Assembly: GCA_038396585.1 (NCBI GenBank)
Contig: CP121691.1
Coordinates: 2,418,001-2,482,000, forward strand
Reading direction: 5' to 3'
Source: Vallitaleaceae bacterium 9-2
GTDB lineage: Bacteria; Bacillota; Clostridia; Lachnospirales; Vallitaleaceae
Length of the DNA: 64,000 bases
In this document: positions 55,868 through 64,000 of the stretch, piece by piece
Layout: every line of letters begins with the position of its first letter
Numbering within the stretch: position 1 is the stretch's first letter
Notes under the pieces: model-generated
Database searches by the model: none
Told to the model about the DNA's origin: nothing
The model's input: only the letters and a program-made list of their open reading frames with translations
Position numbers and translations under genes: made by a program

Positions 55868-56020
55868 TTATTTTCTCTTTTCATTGCCGTTCATTTCTTT
55901 AATCATTTCTGTTAAAATATCAACGATATCTTTCGTCTGATATGAATATATCGCCTCTTCTGCCTCTTCAATTTCTAAACACGGTTTGAATTTTTTGATT
56001 TCCTCTTCAAAATTAATCAT
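55868..56020 (-). CDS. Small acidic 50-residue protein
   Basis: Starts at the ATG 56018-56020 with GGAGG 6 bases upstream and overlaps the end of folC by 8 bases. The product is helical and acidic (EEEIKKFKPCLEIEEAEEAI, then DIVDILTEMIKEMNG) with a single Cys and no signal or membrane segment. I do not recognise a family. Strong ribosome site and translational coupling to folC support a real gene. Confidence 0.6.
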   Translation of the reverse strand: MINFEEEIKKFKPCLEIEEAEEAIYSYQTKDIVDILTEMIKEMNGNEKRK

Positions 56021-57335
56021 TAGCTTCCTCCTCTTGAAGTATTTTTCGTATATCACTCGTTAAGAACAAAGACCCTGTTGCTAATAAACGCAACGCACTT
56101 TGTTTATATAATCGTTCCTGTAAAAATTGTTGCAAATCCTCTACATAGTAAACCGAATCAGAGTATTGGCTGACTTCATCATACAGTTCTTGTTTTGAAA
56201 CTCCAATTCCCCCAGATAACTCCACTAAATAAATGTTCTTAAACCATCCTGATTGTAAAAGCAGGCGAATAACCGCTTTATAATCCTTATGCTGCTTCAT
56301 TCCCAATAACAAATCATAAGATTTAGATTCACTTAGCAATGCTATCGATTCTAATAATGTCGTTACTCCAAGTACATTGTGCGCACCATCAATATAGATT
56401 CCTTCCTGAATACGTTCAAATCTTCCTGGCCAAAAAAAACGATCTAACCCCGACTTGACAGAACTTTCATCTACCAAAAGAACATCTTGTAATACATGTA
56501 TGCAAAGTAAAGCAATTAACGCATTGTTTATCTGATAATGTGCACTGGTATTTAGATGTAAGCGCTCATAATTATAATACTTGTTATGTACAGAAAAATC
56601 AATGCTTTTATCGGTAAAATCCATAATTTCATAGGCATTTGGCTGAATATTATAGACCAGTGCTTCTTTTTTTACCGCGATTTGTCGAATAACCTTCTCT
56701 GCCTCTTTATCAATCTTTCCTAAAACTAACCGCCCATTTTTTGGCAAAATACCGATTTTTTCTATAGCAATATCTGTTAACGTATTTCCTAGTATATCCT
56801 GATGATCTAAGCCAACAGATGTAATGACACTTAATTCTTTTTTCGGAAGGATATTCGTTGTATCTAATCGCCCTCCTATTCCCACCTCAATAACTAGCAC
56901 TTTTGCTTTTTTCATATAAAAACAATAAAGTGCAATGGAAAATACCCATTCAAAAAATGTCGGTTCAATGTCTTCTGTCTTAAGTCTTTCACAAATTTTT
57001 AGAACTGCCTGATATCCGTCATAAAATAGTTCTCCTGAGACATTGTTGTTATTGATTTGAATTCGTTCTGTAATGACATCAATATGTGGAGATGTAAACA
57101 ATCCCGTACAATATCCTTGTTCTGTATATATTTCGCTGAGCATCTTACAGACAGATCCTTTCCCATTGGTTCCAGTGACATGTATGACATGCACTGAATT
57201 TAGATATTCTACAAGCGGTATTATTGTATTTAATTCCGTTATAATACGTTCAATATTTCGAAGGCCTACTTTTTTTCCATATAATGGAATAGCTTTCATT
57301 AATGTATCAAGTTGGTACAATTGTTCTTTATCCAT
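56013..57335 (-). CDS. folC: Folylpolyglutamate synthase / dihydrofolate synthase
   Basis: A 440-residue Mur-ligase-like ATP-dependent enzyme adding glutamate to folates. The start MDKEQLYQLD has GGAG 6 bases upstream. The P-loop is VTGTNGKGSV (53-62), followed by GLFTSPHIDVITERIQIN (omega-loop), VIEVGIGGRLDTTN (Mg/ATP site) and GAHNVLGVTTLL in the C-terminal domain. Divergent from the HtrA gene and followed by the small and TPR genes. Confidence 0.94.
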   Translation of the reverse strand: MDKEQLYQLDTLMKAIPLYGKKVGLRNIERIITELNTIIPLVEYLNSVHVIHVTGTNGKGSVCKMLSEIYTEQGYCTGLFTSPHIDVITERIQINNNNVSGELFYDGYQAVLKICERLKTEDIEPTFFEWVFSIALYCFYMKKAKVLVIEVGIGGRLDTTNILPKKELSVITSVGLDHQDILGNTLTDIAIEKIGILPKNGRLVLGKIDKEAEKVIRQIAVKKEALVYNIQPNAYEIMDFTDKSIDFSVHNKYYNYERLHLNTSAHYQINNALIALLCIHVLQDVLLVDESSVKSGLDRFFWPGRFERIQEGIYIDGAHNVLGVTTLLESIALLSESKSYDLLLGMKQHKDYKAVIRLLLQSGWFKNIYLVELSGGIGVSKQELYDEVSQYSDSVYYVEDLQQFLQERLYKQSALRLLATGSLFLTSDIRKILQEEEAND

Positions 57336-57463
57336 TTTTGTCTCCATCAATCATTGTATTTGTTCATAATTTATTCATATTTTCATCCTTTTTTTGACTA
57401 ACTATTATATTATAGTATAAACATAGAAAAAAACAAATCATTATCATAAGAAAGGAGCATGAT

Positions 57464-58861
57464 ATGATGAACGATAAATTTGAAAATATCGACCCAATTT
57501 ACCAAAAGGAGGATAACCCCAATGAAAACAATGCAACCTCAGACAATCACTCACCCTATAGATCGTATCCACCTAGCTACAATTACACCTCACCACAAGA
57601 TGTCGATTATAGAGAGACTCAAGAACCACCTTCAAGTCAAGAACCAAAAAAACGAAAACGTTCATTCCCTCGTTTTGTTGCTCTCTTTGTTGTATTTGTA
57701 TTCTTGGGTGGAATCGTTTTTGGCGCGGGATACTCAACAGCATTATACCTTGGAGATCAACTGACACCGCAGCTTATACAGGCCCAAGCAAAAAGACTGA
57801 GCTTTGATGTTAACCAAATTGAACCTGTCGTAACGACAAATTCGACGCTATATGAATCCGATAACATTGTATCTTCCATTGCTAAGACTGCCGGACCTTC
57901 GGTAGTAACCATCACAAGTACTTATCTTGTAAATCAAAACAGCTTTTTTAGCAATCGAACATTTGAAACAGAAGGTACTGGATCTGGAATTATCTATAAG
58001 CTTCGCGATGATGATTTACTTGTTATTACAAATCATCACGTCATCAAAGATGCCAAAGGTGTTGAAGTCACTTTTTCAGATAACACCCACTTACCTGGGG
58101 AAATTATAGGTTATGACTCACGACGCGACCTTGCAGTTGTCTCCGTATCTTTGGATGATATTGATCAGTCTGAGCTTTCTGATATTACTGTAGCTACCTT
58201 TGGCGATTCTGAAGATTTGGAAGTAGGAGAACTTGCTGTAGCCATTGGTAATCCTCTAGGCAAAGAGTTTTCCAACACTGTAACGACAGGTGTCATTAGT
58301 GCTGTTAATCGTGAGATTGAGATCTCTGACTCTACGTTAACCCTTATCCAAACCGATGCAGCCATTAATCCAGGAAATAGCGGTGGTGCCCTTGTAAACT
58401 CCCGCGGTGAAGTAATTGGAATCAATACCGCTAAGTACGTTGATGAAAGTGTTGAAGGCATGGGCTTTTCCATTCCTGTACATATTGCACTTCCCGTTAT
58501 TGATAGTATCATTGAAACCGGTTCAGGCGACGATGTAGCGTATGCCATGAGTGATGACAAACCATTTTTAGGTGTCCAAATCAGTGATATAAACGAACAG
58601 ATTTATAGTGAGACAGGCATGCCATTTGGAATCTATGTCACCGAAGTCTATGAAAACAGTGCTGCTGCCAATGCCGGTATTGAAGCTGGTGATGTGATTT
58701 ATTCAATTGATGGACAAAAACTCATGAATACAGACGATCTTTTTGATGCATTATCCGATAAGTCTGTTGGTGATACCATTAAAATCAGTGTATCTCGTGG
58801 TGATCAAGTCCTTAGCTTTGAAACAATCTTGACCCGTTATGGTGATGTGATTACAGAATAA
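57464..58861 (+). CDS. htrA: HtrA/DegP-type serine protease
   Basis: A 465-residue membrane-anchored S1C protease. A disordered, Pro-rich cytoplasmic tail (1-65) and one transmembrane helix (about 71-92) precede a trypsin-like domain with catalytic H192 (TNHHVI), D222 (SRRDLAVV) and S306 (NPGNSGGAL). A single PDZ domain follows (about 370-460, GIYVTEVYENSAAANAGIEA). It degrades misfolded exported proteins at the cell surface. AAAGGAG lies 6 bases upstream. Divergent from folC, convergent with valS. Confidence 0.95.
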   Translation: MMNDKFENIDPIYQKEDNPNENNATSDNHSPYRSYPPSYNYTSPQDVDYRETQEPPSSQEPKKRKRSFPRFVALFVVFVFLGGIVFGAGYSTALYLGDQLTPQLIQAQAKRLSFDVNQIEPVVTTNSTLYESDNIVSSIAKTAGPSVVTITSTYLVNQNSFFSNRTFETEGTGSGIIYKLRDDDLLVITNHHVIKDAKGVEVTFSDNTHLPGEIIGYDSRRDLAVVSVSLDDIDQSELSDITVATFGDSEDLEVGELAVAIGNPLGKEFSNTVTTGVISAVNREIEISDSTLTLIQTDAAINPGNSGGALVNSRGEVIGINTAKYVDESVEGMGFSIPVHIALPVIDSIIETGSGDDVAYAMSDDKPFLGVQISDINEQIYSETGMPFGIYVTEVYENSAAANAGIEAGDVIYSIDGQKLMNTDDLFDALSDKSVGDTIKISVSRGDQVLSFETILTRYGDVITE

Positions 58862-58866
58862 AAAAT

Positions 58867-58894
58867 AAAAAAGCCGCATATGCGGCTTTTTTTT
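58867..58894. terminator. Bidirectional terminator between htrA and valS
   Basis: AAAGCCGCA-TA-TGCGGCTTT is a perfect palindrome flanked by A- and T-runs, between the stops at 58861 and 58893. Confidence 0.92.
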
Positions 58895-61532
58895 ATTTCA
58901 ATTTTGATAGACGTTCATTGACTTGTGCCAATAGACCTTCATATTTTTCTTGCTTTTCTTTTTCCCCTTGAACAACAGCTTCTGGGGCTTTACTTATAAA
59001 TCCTTGATTACTTAGTTTTTTTACAATCCGTGCAACTTCAGATTCAAGCTTTTTCTTTTCCCCCTCCAAGCGTTTAATCTCTTGGTCAATATCAACAAGC
59101 TCATTAAATGGAATAAAGATATTTGCCCCCGGTATAATCACCGATACGAAGTCATCTTCAACACCTTGCTTATCTGCTTGAACAACGACTTCACTTGCAA
59201 AAGCTAGCGGTTCAAAGAATTTCGTTCCATCTCTAAAGATTTGTCGAACTTTTTCTTGATCACTCACAACGATTGCCTTTGCTGTTTTCTTTGGTGATAC
59301 ATTCATCTCTGCTCGAATGTTACGGATTTGATGGATTGCCTCTTTTAATAAAGAAATACTTTCTTCTTCATTTGGAAAATGATAAGCATCTTCAAATGTC
59401 GGCCATTCTGAAACCATAATTGATGCTTGAGTGTTCAAAACTGTTTGGTAGATTTCTTCTGTAATAAATGGCATGTATGGGTGTAAAAGTTTAAGAGCTT
59501 GTACAAGGACAGTTTTTAATGTCCACAATGCCGCTTGTCTTGTTTCATCTGCTTCATTATATAATCGTGGTTTAACCATCTCAATATACCAGTCACAGAA
59601 TTCTTCCCATACAAACTCGGTTAATTTTTCCACCGCAATTCCTAATTCATATTTTTCCATATTATCTGTAACGTCTTTAGCTAAATCATTGGCTTTTGAT
59701 AAAATCCACCGATCAGCCTCTGTCAATCCACTAAGGTCAATCGTCTCAGGAATATTTTCTATATCATACATCATAATAAATCGAGATGCATTCCAAATTT
59801 TATTAGCAAAGTTTCTTGATGCCTCAACGCGTTCATAATAAAAACGCATATCATTTCCCGGTGAGTTTCCGGTAACTAAGCTGATACGAAGGGCATCAGA
59901 TCCATATGCATTAATCACTTCAAGTGGATCTACTCCATTCCCTAGAGACTTACTCATCTTACGACCTTCGGAATCTCGAACCAGACCATGAATGAGCACT
60001 GTATTAAATGGTAATTTTCCAGTGAATTCAATTCCTGAAAAGACCATACGAATAACCCAGAAGAAAATAATGTCATATCCGGTAACTAACACATTGGTTG
60101 GATAGAAGTACTCAAGCTCAGCTGTATTTTCCGGCCATCCTAGGGTTGAAAATGGCCATAGCGCTGAACTAAACCAAGTATCTAATGAATCTTCATCTTG
60201 CCATACATTGGTACTTCCACATTTTGTGCATGTATGTACCGAAGATTTACTAATCATCGTCTCGCCACAGTCGTCACAATAATATGCCGGAATACGGTGT
60301 CCCCACCATAATTGACGCGAGATACACCAATCACGGATGTTTTCCAACCAATTTAGATATACTTTTCCATAACGTTCTGGCACAAATTTAAGCTCACCGG
60401 ACTTTAATGCTTGGATTGCCGGTTGTGCAAGTTCTTCCATACGTAAAAACCATTGAGATTTTAAAAGTGGCTCAATAACGGTATTACATCGGTCATGCAT
60501 TCCAACATTATGTACATGGTCTTCTATTTCTACAAGATAGCCCTCGTCTTTAAGCCGAGCCACAATCGCTTTTCTCGCATCATATCGATCCATGCCAGCG
60601 TATTCTCCACCATTTTGATTGATAGTACCATCATCATTCATAATGTTGATTTGTTCTAAATCATGACGTGCTCCAACCTCATAGTCATTGGGGTCATGGG
60701 CTGGTGTGATTTTTACAACACCTGTTCCAAATTCTTGCTCAACATAATGATCGGCAATAATTGGAATCTCGCGACCAACCAAAGGAAGAATCACTGTCTT
60801 ACCCACCAAATCAGCATATCGCTCATCGTCAGGATGAACCGCTACAGCCGTATCTCCTAGCATGGTCTCCGGCCGAGTCGTTGCCAGACGTAATCGGCGC
60901 TCTTCCCCTTTGACCGGATACTCTACATGATAAAAATGTCCATTTTTTTCGATATGTTCCACTTCAGCTTCTGAAATAGTAGTTTGACAGCTTGGACACC
61001 AGTTAATTAATTTGTCCCCTTTATAGATATAGCCCTTTTCATAATATTTTAGGAATACATCCAATACGGCTTCTGAACACCCTTCATCCAAAGTAAAACG
61101 TTCACGTTCCCAATCACATGATGCACCAAGTTTTTTTAATTGATCTACAATGGTACCGCCGTATTCTTCTTTCCACTTCCATGCTTCTTCCATAAATTTT
61201 TCTCGACCTAAGGATTCCTTGTCAACGCCTTCTTTAGCCAACTTCTCAACAATCTTTACCTCTGTTGCAATGGCCGCATGGTCTGTTCCCGGTTGCCAAA
61301 GGGCTTCAAAACCTTGCATACGCTTAAAGCGAATCAATATATCTTGTAATGTATTATCAAGCGCATGTCCCATATGCAACTTTCCTGTAATATTTGGTGG
61401 TGGAATTACAATGGTGTACGGCTTTTTTTCTGGATTGGGTTGTGCATGAAAATAGCCTTGTTGTATCCATTCATCATAAATGCGTTGCTCCATTTTTTTT
61501 GGATCATAATTTTTTTCTAATTCTTTTGCCAT
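58893..61532 (-). CDS. valS: Valyl-tRNA synthetase
   Basis: An 879-residue class I synthetase. HIGH motif in PNITGKLHMGHALDNTL, editing domain LATTRPETMLGDTAVAVHP, KMSKS in GRKMSKSLGNGVDP, and a C-terminal coiled-coil arm (LVDIDQEIKRLEGEKKKLES). The ATG at 61530-61532 (MAKELEKNYD) has GGAGG upstream; the 39 in-frame codons before it belong to the T-box leader. Preceded by a Val T-box. Confidence 0.96.
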   Translation of the reverse strand: MAKELEKNYDPKKMEQRIYDEWIQQGYFHAQPNPEKKPYTIVIPPPNITGKLHMGHALDNTLQDILIRFKRMQGFEALWQPGTDHAAIATEVKIVEKLAKEGVDKESLGREKFMEEAWKWKEEYGGTIVDQLKKLGASCDWERERFTLDEGCSEAVLDVFLKYYEKGYIYKGDKLINWCPSCQTTISEAEVEHIEKNGHFYHVEYPVKGEERRLRLATTRPETMLGDTAVAVHPDDERYADLVGKTVILPLVGREIPIIADHYVEQEFGTGVVKITPAHDPNDYEVGARHDLEQINIMNDDGTINQNGGEYAGMDRYDARKAIVARLKDEGYLVEIEDHVHNVGMHDRCNTVIEPLLKSQWFLRMEELAQPAIQALKSGELKFVPERYGKVYLNWLENIRDWCISRQLWWGHRIPAYYCDDCGETMISKSSVHTCTKCGSTNVWQDEDSLDTWFSSALWPFSTLGWPENTAELEYFYPTNVLVTGYDIIFFWVIRMVFSGIEFTGKLPFNTVLIHGLVRDSEGRKMSKSLGNGVDPLEVINAYGSDALRISLVTGNSPGNDMRFYYERVEASRNFANKIWNASRFIMMYDIENIPETIDLSGLTEADRWILSKANDLAKDVTDNMEKYELGIAVEKLTEFVWEEFCDWYIEMVKPRLYNEADETRQAALWTLKTVLVQALKLLHPYMPFITEEIYQTVLNTQASIMVSEWPTFEDAYHFPNEEESISLLKEAIHQIRNIRAEMNVSPKKTAKAIVVSDQEKVRQIFRDGTKFFEPLAFASEVVVQADKQGVEDDFVSVIIPGANIFIPFNELVDIDQEIKRLEGEKKKLESEVARIVKKLSNQGFISKAPEAVVQGEKEKQEKYEGLLAQVNERLSKLK

Positions 61533-61561
61533 ATTGACCTCCACAATAGTATCTGTAAAAT

Positions 61562-61811
61562 AAAAAAAGCCTTCTCGCAAAGGACGAAAAGACCGTGGTA
61601 CCACCTTAATTTCTGATAATATATCAGACTCTTGTGTGAATAACGACACAAACCGGATAAACCTATCACCATAAGGTGGTTCTTAACTTATCTGCTCCGA
61701 AGCTACCTTCCGCTAATCAACTGCAGGAATCTTCCAGCCAATGGATTCCTTTCTCTGAGCCAAATCTTTTAACGTACTCTTCTTCATCAACGCATCTTAC
61801 ATTTGATTTTG
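61562..61811 (-). promoter_or_regulatory. Val T-box riboswitch leader of valS
   Basis: Core AAGGTGGTACCACGG (61593-61607; UGGU pairing with the ACCA end of tRNA-Val) precedes a terminator stem CTTTTCG/CGAGAAG with TTTTTTT (61562-61591). Upstream is a Stem I with GCTC/GAGC base, AGAGA on the 5' side, GGAATC/GATTCC apical stem, and GTA (a Val codon) in AAGGTAGCTTC as the likely specifier. Confidence 0.92.
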
Positions 61812-61817
61812 TTTATA

Positions 61818-61846
61818 ATCATAATGGATTTTATCTATTTTGTCAA
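61818..61846 (-). promoter_or_regulatory. Promoter of the valS leader
   Basis: TTGACA (61846-61841) and TATGAT (61823-61818) on the minus strand with a 17-base spacer. It overlaps the last codons of the upstream coiled-coil gene. Confidence 0.88.
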
Positions 61847-62923
61847 TAAATTCTCCAGAACCTCTTTTTCATGTTCTAGTTTTTGCAAATCTTTTTGTAA
61901 TATTGCTCTTTTTTCTTGATGTTTTTCATATAGACGTTCAAGCCCTTTGGCAGTTGCAAAATATTCTGCATTTTTGGTTACAAACTCGATATCTTCGATT
62001 TGCAACTTATTAATCACGTCCTCGATATCGCGACTTAGATTTCGCATGGAGCGATGAATATGGTCATAATTTCTTTGCTGTTGCTGTGCATCTAAGTAAT
62101 GTTCATAACGAAGTTCAAGAACTTCTGAGCTGTTTACTTGGTATTTTTCATATTCAAAATCAAGAAGTTGCTGATTACGAATATACTTTAATTTTGTTTT
62201 ATTCAACAGCTTGACGGCACGTTCTTGTAGGAGCTGATTCTTCTTAATTTCATGGACACAGTAGCGTCTAAATACAAACCCCCATATAAATAAAAAGGAT
62301 ACTGTAACAATACTAATTAATGCTGGTAAAAACACATTCTCATTATAGACAACGACCAGTGTTGACAATACAATTCCTACGATCAGTGTAATAAAAACCA
62401 ACGCCAGCATAAAATACTTTAAAAAAGAAAGGGCACGTCTTAAGTTTCCAAAATGAAAGAGTAAACTTTGCTTTTCTCCTTCTAAAATATCCAAATCTTT
62501 TTTTACCATGTTTTGATTTTCTTCATGTTCTTTTAATACATGTATCGCTTTGGCAATATCTTTTGATACCAAGCGAATATGCGGGTTCTCTCGATTTTTT
62601 GCCTGGGTGTTTTTTGTTTCTGCTTCTTTTATGGCGACTTTGTATTCAGATAACTGACGGCACAAGTCATGCAAATAACTTTTCGTATCTTCATGGGCCA
62701 TTTTTATTCGTTCTACGACAATAAACTGATTCATCTGCTGATGATATTGTTGTGATAGTTCTTGTAATCTCACATCATTATCCCGTAGCATATCTTTTAT
62801 TTTTTCATTCTTATAGGGGTCCTTTAAAAGTGTCTCCACATCCATCCCAAGCAATAGCTCTTCTTCATAAGGCTTAAATCTTGACTTGAGTTTTCCGATT
62901 TTTTGTATGATTTTTTTAAACAT
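61835..62923 (-). CDS. Coiled-coil membrane protein of unknown function
   Basis: A 362-residue protein I cannot assign. Long charged coiled-coil helices (about 50-160 and 235-362) flank two adjacent transmembrane helices (about 170-192 and 197-218), so both coiled coils face the cytoplasm. It follows the TPR-like gene by 31 bases, with AGGAG before the ATG. The valS promoter overlaps its end and I see no terminator between them. Confidence 0.6.
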   Translation of the reverse strand: MFKKIIQKIGKLKSRFKPYEEELLLGMDVETLLKDPYKNEKIKDMLRDNDVRLQELSQQYHQQMNQFIVVERIKMAHEDTKSYLHDLCRQLSEYKVAIKEAETKNTQAKNRENPHIRLVSKDIAKAIHVLKEHEENQNMVKKDLDILEGEKQSLLFHFGNLRRALSFLKYFMLALVFITLIVGIVLSTLVVVYNENVFLPALISIVTVSFLFIWGFVFRRYCVHEIKKNQLLQERAVKLLNKTKLKYIRNQQLLDFEYEKYQVNSSEVLELRYEHYLDAQQQQRNYDHIHRSMRNLSRDIEDVINKLQIEDIEFVTKNAEYFATAKGLERLYEKHQEKRAILQKDLQKLEHEKEVLENLLTK

Positions 62924-62954
62924 AAGCTCCTATTCCATTCTATAATATTACACC

Positions 62955-63881
62955 CTACTGTTTATCCAACGTATAAAATCGTATGGCGTATGCTTGTATT
63001 TCTTTTTTGATATAGCGTTCGCGCTGCTTCCATTCATGCACTAACGCTTCCAAATAATGTGTCTCTCTCTGAAAATCCGACCCGACTTCTGCCAGCTTTG
63101 CCATATGATAATACGCAAGTACACGTTCTTGGTCAGAAAGTTGTTCCAATAGAATCCTATTTGCCGCTTCAACTGATGATATGATTTGATTCATGGAATA
63201 ATACGCAAGCGATTGATACAACGCATAATCTGAATTATTATCCGTATACTCTATGACAAATGCATAGGATGAACAGTCTAAATGTGCGCCTAGCAATGCT
63301 TTTGTATAGACTTCCGGATATTTTTCTTTTAGATGCTTAATCATGACTTCTGCATATATATCTTTTCCAATACCAATCATATATGCCAGGTAGTAACGTA
63401 GCCATTTCAACTGATTTTTTTCGTCTTTTAATTGTAAAAATGCCGTTATGCTATGTTCTGTCTCACCCATAAACTGATAATACCAAACCAGAAAATCAAA
63501 TGCATCTTCATCCGGGTGATGAGCGATTTTGACAATATACTGATCAATATTTATTGTATCTTCCCATCCAAACACCAGCATACATTTGATATATACATAG
63601 AGTACTTTGGGTGATTGATTGTTCTTATATCCATGAATAATACATTGTTGTCCTTCTTGTTCAAAACCATATCTTAAAAGTAAAATCCCCATATTAATCA
63701 GTGCTTCTTCATCTTTGTGAAGATATGCTTGCCAATATGCATTAAATCCATAATCGGATCGTTGGGTATCAAATAAATAATCACCAAGATAATGCCAGCG
63801 CTTAGCCTGTTGTTCTTCTATTTGCTCAGGATACACAAGGTCACTACCGGCTGGGTTATGTCGGCACAAAAATACCCCCAT
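62955..63881 (-). CDS. TPR-like helical-repeat protein of unknown function
   Basis: A 308-residue, probably all-helical soluble protein with TPR/Sel1-like spacing (YGFNAYWQAYLHKDEEALIN, YYLAYMIGIGKDIYAEVMIK, AYYHMAKLAEVGSDFQRETH). The N-terminal MGVFLCRHNPAG is unusual for such a scaffold. GGAG lies 6 bases before the ATG, overlapping the end of the upstream partial gene's region by 3 bases of spacing. Middle gene of an operon with the partial gene at the edge and the coiled-coil membrane protein. Confidence 0.6.
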   Translation of the reverse strand: MGVFLCRHNPAGSDLVYPEQIEEQQAKRWHYLGDYLFDTQRSDYGFNAYWQAYLHKDEEALINMGILLLRYGFEQEGQQCIIHGYKNNQSPKVLYVYIKCMLVFGWEDTINIDQYIVKIAHHPDEDAFDFLVWYYQFMGETEHSITAFLQLKDEKNQLKWLRYYLAYMIGIGKDIYAEVMIKHLKEKYPEVYTKALLGAHLDCSSYAFVIEYTDNNSDYALYQSLAYYSMNQIISSVEAANRILLEQLSDQERVLAYYHMAKLAEVGSDFQRETHYLEALVHEWKQRERYIKKEIQAYAIRFYTLDKQ

Positions 63882-63884
63882 ATC

Positions 63885-64000
63885 TTACTCCTTCTCCACA
63901 CGTACGAGCTGTGCAAGCTTATTAGCTATCGCATCAAGAATATCATAAAACGGTTCATCCATAGAATAATAGTGTCCATATTCTCCTACTAAAGGTGAAT
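63885..64000 (-). CDS. Partial gene, C-terminal 37 residues only
   Basis: The minus-strand frame entering from the right edge ends at a TAA at 63885-63887. The visible C-terminus is SPLVGEYGHYYSMDEPFYDI followed by a helix ending LVRVEKE. It lies 3 bases upstream of the TPR-like gene, whose ribosome site is inside its last codons, so the two are coupled. Too little is visible to assign a family. Confidence 0.55.
   Translation of the reverse strand, partial: SPLVGEYGHYYSMDEPFYDILDAIANKLAQLVRVEKE

Noticed and set aside
61533-61649. 39-codon N-terminal extension of valS
   Set aside because: It translates the T-box leader and terminator region, has no ribosome site, and is absent from ValRS; GGAGG precedes the ATG at 61530-61532.
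1-64000. CRISPR arrays, insertion sequences and rRNA genes
   Set aside because: No regularly spaced repeats, transposase ORFs with terminal inverted repeats or rRNA-like sequences were recognised.

Overview
The window is low-GC, strongly minus-strand-biased DNA from an anaerobic, Gram-positive, spore-former-type Clostridia (Lachnospirales/Vallitalea-like is my best guess; lineage is inferred, not shown). Supporting signs are AGGAGG ribosome sites with frequent GTG/TTG starts, lipobox substrate-binding proteins, T-box leaders on cysE-cysS and valS, the sigH-rlmB-mrnC-cysS-cysE neighbourhood, an SLH-anchored surface protein and a SpoVB-like flippase.

Layout: (1) 1-8.9 kb: an Fbp/Afu-type ABC importer (binding lipoprotein, two different ATPases, one double-length permease), then a YesM/YesN-type two-component system and a truncated sugar-binding-type lipoprotein. 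A membrane AraC-type regulator (8909-11122) is divergent from the importer. (2) 11.1-17.6 kb: an Opp/Dpp-type ABC system with no binding protein, in which both permeases are fused to extracytoplasmic M28-aminopeptidase-like domains that have lost their catalytic residues. I regard this as the most novel element. A class I aldolase gene lies just upstream. (3) 18.7 kb: a tandem BFD-like [2Fe-2S] protein. (4) 19.1-32.5 kb: a uronic-acid polysaccharide utilisation locus with a surface beta-helix/SLH protein, a sugar ABC importer, a two-component system, a cytoplasmic heparinase II/III-family lyase and a GH88 unsaturated glucuronyl hydrolase. (5) 32.6-37.8 kb: a SurA/PrsA-like membrane protein, a HAD-like protein lacking its nucleophile, a Na+-dependent (NSS) transporter behind a short T-box-like leader, and a GntR-BKACE pair. 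(6) 38.1-46.4 kb: a LacI-controlled alpha-L-rhamnoside operon with GH78 and an ABC importer whose MalF-type permease carries an extracellular beta-propeller. (7) 46.6-64 kb: core genes (tRNA-Thr, sigH, rlmB, flippase, mrnC, cysS, cysE), a divergent PTS enzyme I-like protein, a TPR protein, folC, an HtrA protease, valS and an uncharacterised membrane/TPR operon cut by the right edge.

How the parts work together: the two carbohydrate operons each encode degradation, import and local regulation. In region 4 the large substrate would be handled at the cell surface, oligosaccharides imported, and unsaturated products cleaved inside. In region 6 rhamnosides would be imported and cut by a cytoplasmic GH78. 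A recurring theme is ABC permeases with extra extracellular domains fused to them (three separate proteins). No CRISPR arrays, rRNA genes, insertion sequences or prophage genes were seen.
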